Positions 1-9,600 of a stretch of DNA of 11,369 nucleotides are shown here, piece after piece; positions within the stretch are counted from its first letter, which is position 1, and every line of letters starts with the position of its first letter. The stretch is from the NCBI GenBank assembly GCA_032353305.1, contig JAUCNG010375039.1, positions 1-11,369 of the forward strand, written 5' to 3'. Position numbers and translations under genes: made by a program. Under the pieces are notes generated by a model. It was not told the origin of the DNA. It ran no database searches and worked only from the letters and a program-made list of their open reading frames with translations. Source of the stretch: Cephalothrix spiralis (lineage: Eukaryota > Nemertea > Palaeonemertea > Archinemertea > Cephalotrichidae).

Positions 1-307
1 TAATTAGTTGGAGAAGAGAGCCATCAATACCATACGAGAGAAGTTTGTGAATTAAAAGACTGTGAGGTACCGTATCAAATGCTGCAGAAATATCGAGGAA
101 AACTCCCTTAACAAGTTTACCTTTTTCAAGTTGCTTGTGAATAAAGTCAGTAATAGCCATAAGTTGATCAGTTGTACCGTGTCCCTTAATGAATCCTGAT
201 TGGAGGGGATAAAGTAAATTATAAGTGATTAGATGGGCAAATATTCTATCAGAAATTACGTTTTCGCAGATTATAGAAACTGCATCTGTAGCACTCACAA
301 TAATTTT
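1..307 (-). mobile_element. LINE (non-LTR) reverse transcriptase fragment in the last visible intron
   Basis: An open frame on the minus strand runs from 307 (stop just upstream at 310-308) off the left edge. It encodes ICENVISDRIFAHLI, LLYPLQSGFIKGHGTTDQL and GVFLDISAAFDTVPHSLL. These are the start of the palm domain: the QxGFxxGxxTxDQL block and motif A with its catalytic Asp in FLDISAAFD. The YxDD box would lie beyond base 1. The pattern fits the Jockey/CR1/RTE group of LINEs; the clade is not resolved. It is 5'-truncated, in the same orientation as the host gene and inside its intron. The visible part has no stop, so the insertion may be fairly recent. Confidence 0.9.
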
Positions 308-394
308 TCAATATAATTTCAATCAAGAAAACAAAATATTTATATATGTCATGCCTTTATAATGATAGCCATGTAATACCATGGTAATACGTAC

Positions 395-675
395 CTTCCC
401 TTACACACATGACCACATTCCAACTCTTGTGAACATTCTATTGGGCAAGGGTCGATAGCTTTATCAGTTCCGCGGCACTGCTCCTCTGAAATATGTCCGC
501 AAGACCAGGTTTTCTGTTGCTTTTCAGTGCACTGCTCTGGAGAATGTGACGATCCACAAATAACAGTACATTTATGACCGCATGGTCGCGTACATTCGCA
601 AGGGTGGTTACACTCGAGCGTTGCAATTTCGTCGGAGCATACAGCCTTAATGATATGCCCACATCTCTCTACTTT
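395..675 (-). CDS. ZNFX1: ZNFX1-like exon 13: further NFX1-type zinc fingers
   Basis: The acceptor is CTTTTATTTCAG before 675 and the donor is GGAAG|GTACGT after 395. The exon encodes KVERCGHIIKAVCSDEI, LECNHPCECTRPCGHKC, SCGHISEEQC and LECGHVCKG. The CGHxxxxxC repeats are typical NFX1 zinc fingers. It ends in phase 2, so at least one more exon lies to the left of base 1. The remaining fingers, and any C-terminal RZ-type finger as in vertebrate ZNFX1, are outside the window. Confidence 0.94.
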
Positions 676-3600
676 CTGAAATAAAAGAAAAATGTTCTGC
701 AACCTTTCATTTTCAAAACCTTAATATTAAATGCTGTCCACAATGTTATCACTTTCATAATCAGTTTTTATCCCGCTTAAAATTGAAACGTTTGTTCAGA
801 CCTAGTAGAATTCCGGTTTCGTGTGGATATTGTTAATCTTAAGGGTTGTAACCGATATTCCTGCTTTTTTCTATACTTACCCTATCCACCAAGAATGGGC
901 ATTGTAGTTGACACTTTACATAACAACTCTTTTTACATCGATGACCAAATTCTATACAGAGCTCCCTATTGCAAACTTTGTAACATTTAACTTTCTTGTG
1001 TTCCTGGTCGTATGGATGACAACGAAGTTCACAGGTGTGATCGCATTCAAGTCGAAAAGTACATGGCTCTGTGCATCCACCTTCAGGAACCTTTCTAAAA
1101 TCATCTGCTGTCTTCACTTCAACCTGGTTATTGGTGAAAATTATTATACATGTATAAAAATCAGTTGTAGATGCATACATTGGAATTAAGAAGCATTTAG
1201 GTTTATTAATCTGCGGGAACGAGGTTGCATATAGAGGGACTTTTCACATCCATTTAGGCCCATTTTAACTAGTGGCCTTCCCCTATTATTGCTAACTGAT
1301 AGCCTTCCTCTAAGCGTGACGCACCGACGATTACTATACCTAAATGCTGCTTTCACTTTTGCTTCATAAAAATATGTATAATCTCATTGAGAAAATGATT
1401 CAGGGTCATTCTAGGCTGTCAGACGGCCGTGCAAGAAAATGCATTATAGCAGCGAACATTATAATACTCAGTCACTCACTTTAGTATTTGGATGTATCTG
1501 ACAATATAGGTTTAAGCTTTCTCCAATCCTGTTGGCAGCGGTCAGATCCTTTTTCATTTTTTGCCACAGGATACTTTGAGCTTAAAGGAAATATAAAAAT
1601 TAGTATTGATTTAAATCAGTATACATATCAACTTTAGTACGCCCCGAAAAAACTAATTAAAAAACATACACTCCTTCCATTTTTGCCTTGATGAAAAACC
1701 CGTACTATAACTAGTTGACGAAGCCGGAATAATAACCGGAGTAGTGGATGGTGCTGCAACTCTTAGCTGGAGTTATAGCTGCGAGATGTCGAATTACACT
1801 CGGTTTAACGACCATTAAAGATGACTTTTTAACTTCCTTTAAATTGACATCATTGACACCAAAATGTTAATTCCTACTGCCGACAATTAGCTGATTATTG
1901 TAACCGTTCCTATTATTCAAATTGACAACTAAATTACTTGCGGTCTTGTGCAAATTCTCGTAATCAATTCCGAACCAACCGACTACTCATAAAGCAGCAT
2001 ACGTAATAATATATTATGATTTGATGTGCTCAAGTTGCAGGTTTTTTTAGGAATTAAACAAGGTGACTAACCGGCCAATTGTGATATGTTTCCAATAACA
2101 TAGAATCCCATTTTCGCCCTTGATAAAGCAACACATATTCTGTTAGCAGACCCAAGGAAACCGATTTTGCCTTCATTATTTGATCGTACAAGGGAAAGAA
2201 GAATAATATCATTCTCTTCGCCCTGAAAAGAATGAAATCATATTAGTTTATACAGCCCTTTCAGGCAACAAGTAGGGCCCTTATTAGACGTATGGTCAAT
2301 GGGTCGAACGAGGAGGCCCAGGAGGCGAATATAGTTTAAGGAATAAAGAAGAAAGTCACGAAGATCACAGAGCTTATTCACAAAGACCGACCAAACAGAG
2401 AACACTATGAAGTTTTGAAATATTGGTTATTTTAGATTTTCAGTGGGGAAATACATATTTGGTAGGACTTTTGGCCGATTCAATTCATGTGGCACTGTTT
2501 CGTCAATTGATTAATACCAATAAATAAGGGAAGTACATGAAGGGAAGTACAGTAAGTACGATAAAGGGAAGAGTAATATGAGCTACAGTGTTTTGCCAGT
2601 AAATAGAGATAGATAATATATATGATTCCTCAATTGATAGGGCTAAATCATACCTGGTAGTTATCAACAGCTGTTATCCACACACCCTCAAATTCATCCT
2701 TTGGCATGCATTTCTTGAATGCCTGGAGTTGACCAGAGTACGGCGTCAGAATTGTTATTTGAGAGGGATCGTAGCCTTGGTGAAGAAGATACTGGCAGAG
2801 CCGTTTGATGAAAAGGGCTTCAAATTCGTTGCTATGACTCATGGATTCGTCATCTCCATGCTCCGGTTGATCGTGATTGATGAAGTACATGTTCGAAGAC
2901 ATGCCTGTAAATAAAACAATTCAAAAATATCAGAGGGTGTTTAAAAATCAAAGCAGAATGACTAAAAGTTTTCGAATAACTTACCTTGAACATCCGGGTA
3001 ATTCTCAACGCATGGATCGTCTTCTAGCTTAGGATAAATGTGCTTCATCAGTGTTGAGATTTCTGGCCTCATTCTGTGCTGATTTAGCAGACACTCATAA
3101 TCAACATTATTGTTGATCATCCTTTCAAATAATGAAATATCGAGATTATATTTCTTTGCCAATTCAAAGACAGTAGGTGAGGGTCTCAGTTGTTTATGAT
3201 CTCCAATCAGCACTAGTTGTGAGCAATCACTATTTAGAGATGTGACAATATGACTTTCAAGGACTTCTGCAGCTTCTTCAACAATAATGATTGATGGCTT
3301 GACTTCCCGAAGAAGTTCCTGGTGTTTGGCAGCACCTGTTGTCGTCATTCCAATAACAGTTGCTCGTTCAAGAATGTACTTATCCTGACGTGCATAGCTT
3401 TCGTTCAACAACTGCGTGGACCCGTCGTAACTTAAAAAGAGAAGATATCTGGTATATGGAAGATTTTTGAATCAACACTTTTTTAAATAAAAAAGAATTA
3501 AGTACACATTCAGACGAAACTGGTAAGTTAGATGCTATTTATACTATCAAAGTTGATTTTTCTCTCTCTCCAAAAAGTAAACTAAAGATAAGTTATTCGA

Positions 3601-6600
3601 ACAAAATGAATTATGTAAACATATATTTTGGATTTCATTTTGTAGCAAAAAATGGTAGATTTTCAAATTTTTTCACTGATGTTGAATTGCAGCTCATGAT
3701 TATCTCAAATTGTTAATCTCTTCCTTATAAGGAATAATTATAATTATATCGGGGATAAAAACAGATTCTATGATTCAAATTTAGTACTTATAAGAGTCTA
3801 CTCGTTATCTACCCGTGTTCGCTAAAACTCTATTCTTTGAATCCTATACCTGTCTTGGAGATTTGATACATCTCGTAGAATCGTTACACGATATCGATCA
3901 ATCCAAAATCGATATAGGCGCCATCTATCATCCATTTGCAGTATCCATACATTATCTACTTGATGAACTTCCATTTCAGTCATTTTTTCGTAGCCCCTTA
4001 ATCGTTTTTCTAATTTCTTTTTCTTCTTGGCTTTTCCGTCTTGAGTCTGCCATCGTGAAGGATTATATAGAACTTGCCCGGAATTAGGATCATAATATTG
4101 ACCAGTTCTATTGTCAAAAGACATTTGTTGTCCAGTATATTGGTCATATAGCACAAATAGCAGTCCAATATTATGGTAAAATAGCATTTGTTGTCCAGTA
4201 TATGGGTCAATATACATTTCTGTATCATTTTCTTCATTTTGATTAAGTACAGGAACTTGGAATCCCTATAAAAGATACATTGCAATAATTTGAGTCATTC
4301 AGATTTAGTACTTACCTAAAATTAAGGAAAAATGATAGGAAGCTTATTTTATTGGGAATTACATGTATTGCGAGAATTCAAAAACTGGGAGCCTTTATAG
4401 ACAACACATCATTTAATACTTCTATAGGCGTGTTAACATTGAAAATGACATAGTGATTGCACAAACTATAAAGCTTGTAGTTACTCTTTTTTCACTAGTC
4501 AATTAAATGCGCCATTGCATGGGTCGGGGCAAAAATAAAAAATTTGCAATAGCGCTGGGATAGCTAAAAACGGAATTAAGCACCGCCAGCGGGATACTTG
4601 TAATCGCTATGGAAACAATATGCTTCGCCCATAGGAGCGGGGAGATTATTTTGTACGGGTATTTACTAGACAAAATCAGCTTGTAAATGGTACAAAAACG
4701 GAAACGAACTTTTGAAATAACAGTTTTCAGCATCACTTAAATTTCATTAAAAAGTTACGCTATGTACCGCCACCACACTCTCCCGGGAGCTAGCACCCAG
4801 GAAGTTCAGGCATTCAATTATTTCTAGTGTATTTATTTCTTTTTGTATCCCCCTTTGGTGCATTTCATTGAAAGGTGCATCTGTACGACCTACCAAGCCA
4901 GTTTCTTTTTCATCGTCTACCATTCTTTGCTTCTGTAGGAAATCTATTTGCTCTTCGACATCGATGCTTTCTTCAGGATCAACTAGGAGAACAAGAAATT
5001 AATGAAGATTAAGTAACATTAGACCGGAACGGATAGTGGATACACATCCGGGTTTTTCCGCGATTGAACTACTCATTCGCGGTTGAACTACGGCACAGCT
5101 AATTGCATTTGAAGAAATAAGTCACTAAATTGGTCAATTATTAGTGTTAACCACCTCGAATTATGCTCAAAGACCCGATATACAACTCTCTGGGCTCGTT
5201 GTTTATCAAGGCTTTTTCGGAGCATAATATTGATGGTCAGCACTAATAAAAGATTTAACCCTATTAGTAGTCTAATAAATTGCTTCTCCCCTGGCTGCAT
5301 TGATATCGAATTAAACTGAGAAGTCAACGATTTCTATTTTTGGGGGACGTCAAAATCGGGGATACCACTGTTTACCAATTAAAACATTCAAAAGTGAACA
5401 ATTTCTCAGTCATGTATGTGGGAATATAGTTTACATAGCCGGGATAAATTAAAGTAGGCCTAAATTCTTTAACATACCTGCGGCTGCGTCTGGAACTTGG
5501 TTTTCCCTAATAAGTTTTCGAACAAGGTTTGTATATTTGGCGGCATTAACTCCAGAATTTTCATCCGGCATCATCCCATGTGTTCCATATCCAAGCCACT
5601 CGTTCATAATTTTCCCATTAAATGAACCACCTATCTGGTCAACCATAGACCGCAGTGAACTATTAAAAGAAAAAATGGGTAAATTCGTTGCTGGGAATTT
5701 TGTATTGTTTGGCCAAAAAATTGTAAAAATTTGGACACTAGGAGCCAAATTGTGCAAATGCATTTTATATCTATGCTATTAAATAAACGTATATCTACTT
5801 ATTTAGACCCAATTAAAAATAATTTGGTTCAAAATATGAATTTCGGAATCTTGTCCTTTTGGTGGCCGAAATTCTTTTAACATATATTTAAAAGCGTGCA
5901 GTGATCATTAGACATAATTAAACCATGATGTGGATTTGGTGCCAACCCTAGCGTCATTTGGTCTAGGACCAATGCATTTTTGCGCCAAAATTATTGTTTA
6001 TTTTTAGGTGCTCATTTCGAGAATCTGCGGCAATGCTGCCAGCAGGTATTCTGGTTTGGATAGTATTGAAAATATCTGCAAAGTAAGAAAACTTTGAGCT
6101 CATACAAAAAAGGCTTCTAATTCTACTGAAAATATTAGTACATACTCGTGATGATTTCTTTCCATAAATTGCTTTAAGATGTCTTCTGAAATTATTCTGT
6201 TATGAATTCCTTCCAATTGTTTTGACATTTTCTTAAGCTCATCTTTTATAATGTCCAAATCTTCAAAGCATTCCCAAATCGCTCTTCCAACGGGTTTCGG
6301 GAACATCTTTCGACTGCGAAATTCCTTTTTCCATTGTGAAAGGTTGACACTCTTTAGAGCGTCAGAACTGCTCCGTCCACCAACCCTGACAATCATAGTC
6401 TCCTGTCTTAGATCAGATAAAAATGGGATCGACTTAAATAGATCACCTTCTTTTCGTTTTTCATTGCGAATACTCTTAACAATTCTTTGTATTCCTTCAA
6501 GGAATTGATCAAGTGCATGATTAGTATTGCAAACAACCAAAATCGATTTTCGCGGGGGTGATATGTCTCCACCAAGTAAGAAGTTGTCAGCTGGTGCCAC

Positions 6601-9600
6601 ATTATTCCATTTACTCTCGTTTCGGAGCAATATTTCCATAAACTTCAATCCTACAAACGTCTTTCCAGTACCAGGAGGGCCTTGGAGAATCGAGAAGTTT
6701 CTAGTTAAGGCAGCTACCAAGGCTCTGTGCTGAGAACTGTAAGAACGAAAGAAAACAATATCATTATCATGAACAAAACAAATACACATAAACAATTTTC
6801 AGGACAGAATATGTAATATTATTGATGCTACGAACTCTAAGCCCTTGTTACCGCGAAAATCCTCAAAGGCGGAACTCTATTGATGATGTCAATGTTGCCC
6901 TTCGAGCGCTGCACGGATTTTTCATCTAGAACATGCACCTAGCCAGCCCTAGCCTAATATATTTAAAGATACCTCGTTCAATTCAGTACTGCATGAATTC
7001 TATTGAATTCTGCAATAAACTACGTATTTCCGGGACCGACAATATGAAGAACCACCTAGTGCCAGTAGCATAACATTAAGAAGGGTCAATATTAAACAGT
7101 CACCATACCTGTTTGCTCACTTTAACCATCATTCATTACGTCTCACCCTTGACACAGGTGCTGAGCCTAATTTTATGCGTGAAGCTGTGGCAAAGTTAAT
7201 AGGTTGTAAAATTTCAAAGTCTACTCAAATTGCCAACTCACCTGTCTAATCCCAATTCATTAGCAGTCGGCCAAGAATCTGGTTGCATTACAGTGACGTT
7301 CACATCCATTTTCGAATTAACTAATGCTCCAAAATTCATCTCAGTCGAATCTGTCATGTATCCTGGAGGATTAGTATGTCCCTCACAGTCGACGATGTAC
7401 CTCGTAAAAGGCATAGAAGCACTATCAATCTTTTGAAGCGCGGCTAGGACGTGTTTATATGCTTCAAAATATGCTGTTGTTTCAATCATATCATACTGAT
7501 AGGTGCTGTTTCCAATAGCATCTTGAATATCTTCATACACTTTCAAGAACTTGACAACAAGGGCACCATGTTTAAGATCTTTCGGCTTTCTATCGACAAC
7601 AGTTGCAAACCGCAGCGTCTTAAAGTTGTCCCTCGACAAAACGACAAGCGATCCAAAGATGAGTCGTTTTGAGACACCCCATTGAACTCTTTTTAAGCTC
7701 TTTGTCATGCGAAATTGAATATAATGAGCAATTCCACTATTGCATATATCAGGAGCCAGTACACGAACATCAGTGTAGATACGGATGATTGTATTCCGTC
7801 CCGCATTACGAGTCTGGTCCAAATAATCGTTTATACCTTCACGAAGTGGAGCCACAAAGTCCTCTCTTAGAAGTCTGAACTGGACATCTAGGTAATGATC
7901 TGGATCATCATAGCCACCTACAACAATTTGAATATATTGATCATTAAAAGTTATCCCGAAATACCTTAAAAAATACATATTGTCTGATTATTTCACTTAG
8001 TAAGGATTTTCATAAAAACGCAGTTATAAGTATAAGCTAGCGACCTATTGGCTAAGATCAAACTGTAGTATCTGTTCAGAGGTCATCGCCGTTCCACAAG
8101 GACGTTATATCATTGCACTACGTGATATTGTCTTTGAGGGGGAACTGTGAGGACAAAGTTGCGACGTTCCGCAAAGGCGTTGAAACACGTAGAAGACCAC
8201 GAACCTCTGACAGAGCAATGCTAAAGTATCTGTTCATTAAACGGGTTAATCATCCTCTGTAGTAGGATGAGTCCATTCTAATTCGCAGAACTACGTCATG
8301 CCATGACGAACTGTTCTACGTGTTCGGTGAACACGCAATTGTTCTGTGACCATAGGGTATGAATGCTCCTTGTCGAGCGCAAGCATCCTGACGCTGGATG
8401 GGCACCTGCGATCGATGGTGCTTCGTCGAGAGTGGAAATTCACCTCGCGGCGGGTTCACGCACTCTTCGAGGAGCCAGAAGACGCTGAGGAGTGTAGCTA
8501 GCCTGTGGGACAATCCATGTGGAGAGCCAAAAGGGGGATATAAAATAGAAGAAATGTAATGCAACCATTTGTAACGCAGTTATTAAACAGGGAGTAGTAT
8601 AAGCTAGCCACAGAATGTCAAAATGCAATTTAAGTGTGTAGAAGGACCAGTACTTACCTGTAGTTTTGTTTGCCCGCAAGTAGGGTGTATATCTGACGCT
8701 CAACTCCTCTTGAGTAGGTAAAACTGGCATTTCTCTAAAATCATCAGGAGGTTCATATTCTTCACATTTATTTTTCGGCTTCGAACTTTTTAAAGCAAGG
8801 GCATCTTGCACTCTCTTCAGAAGTTCATCAACCTTTCCGGATATTTCATCATCAATTATTCCAGTATTAGCTTGTGCCATTTGTACGTAACATTTTAGCT
8901 GTAACACACACTGCATTATTTTTGTAACAGACATACTTGGAAGAATGTTCAGTAGGAGATGAAACATCTCCAGTGAGCTTTCAATAGTAGTGCTAGATGT
9001 TACTTGAACAGATATGGGGATATTTCCAGTAACCTTCATGAAATAATCCGGCATATGTTTAGTAAACAAATCACTTTCGACGACGACACTCATAAGATCG
9101 TACAGATACTTCTTTGATATCTTACTTTGTAAAGCTTTGGTAAGGGCTTCAATCAAGACATGTAAAGTTCCCGAATCGATTTCCTTGGCAGCTAAAAGAG
9201 CTGACAAAGCCTCTTTTCTGCGATGTAATTCTGATACTACATCTTCAGGATCTTCACTGTGTAAACTCTTTATCCATGAATATGTCAAATTTCCTTGACT
9301 TTTTCTAGGCAGAGTTCCTCCCCCTTCACGGTCTAGTCCACCTCTACCGATACCTCTTCCACTGTTGCCTCTTGACTTACCAGTTGTTTCACCCCATTGA
9401 GCTCTTGATCCACTGCCTCTTAAATATTGTCCACGGCAGTTTTCTTTGTCTTTAGGTCTTGCCCCTTGATAATTCTCATTCCTTCCACCTGCACAAAAAT
9501 CAGTCAGTCTTAACTCTTTTATTTTGGAAACAATATCATCAAAACCTGTGTTACCGTTCACATTAAGACTTTCTTTTTCATACTTCAATAAATCTTCTCT

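Larger units (their letters stand above)
8042..8595 (+). mobile_element. 554-bp retroposon-like insertion with a U2 snRNA-derived left end
   Basis: The block sits in intron 2 between two perfect 13-nt copies of AGTATAAGCTAGC, a target-site duplication. It begins directly with sequence that reads like the 5' part of U2 snRNA: TTGGCTAAGATCAA followed by TGTAGTATCTGTTC, differing from metazoan U2 at only a few positions. The U2 segment that pairs with the intron branch site (GTAGTA) is intact. A second partial copy occurs at 8220-8270. The rest is more GC-rich than the surroundings and matches nothing I recognise. There is no poly-A tail; the right end is TTATTAAACAGGGAGT. SINEs with snRNA-derived heads are known from crocodilians, so a short retroposon with a U2 head is the likely nature, but the body is unidentified. 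Confidence 0.75.
7918..8657 (-). other. Intron 2 (740 bp), three quarters occupied by an insertion
   Basis: It runs from donor GTAAGT to acceptor TTGTTGTAG. Without the 554-bp U2-headed insertion and one target duplication, about 170 bp would remain. Confidence 0.85.

Noticed and set aside
908-1189. Plus-strand ORF opposite the zinc-finger exon 12
   Set aside because: Antisense shadow of Cys/His-rich coding sequence; no independent support.
1711-1818. Plus-strand stretch reading VDGAATLSWSYSC, reminiscent of an Ig-like domain strand
   Set aside because: Only about 36 codons, no flanking splice sites examined convincingly, and it lies antisense in intron 10; most likely chance.
4503-4736. 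Minus-strand ORF of 77 codons in intron 6
   Set aside because: No homology, no splice sites that keep the gene's phase, and the composition differs from the exons.
5088-5327. Minus-strand ORF of 79 codons
   Set aside because: It lies across the intron 5 hairpin and resembles no protein; lack of stops is by chance.
6251-6508. Plus-strand ORFs opposite exon 4 (also 6527-6733 and 7230-7672)
   Set aside because: They are antisense shadows of conserved ZNFX1 coding sequence.
8042-8077. A functional U2 snRNA gene
   Set aside because: Only the 5' portion is present; the Sm site and 3' stem-loops are missing.
8316-8564. Minus-strand ORF inside the U2-headed insertion
   Set aside because: It is a by-product of the GC-rich body; no recognised domain, and it also overlaps the run-on of exon 2's frame beyond its donor.
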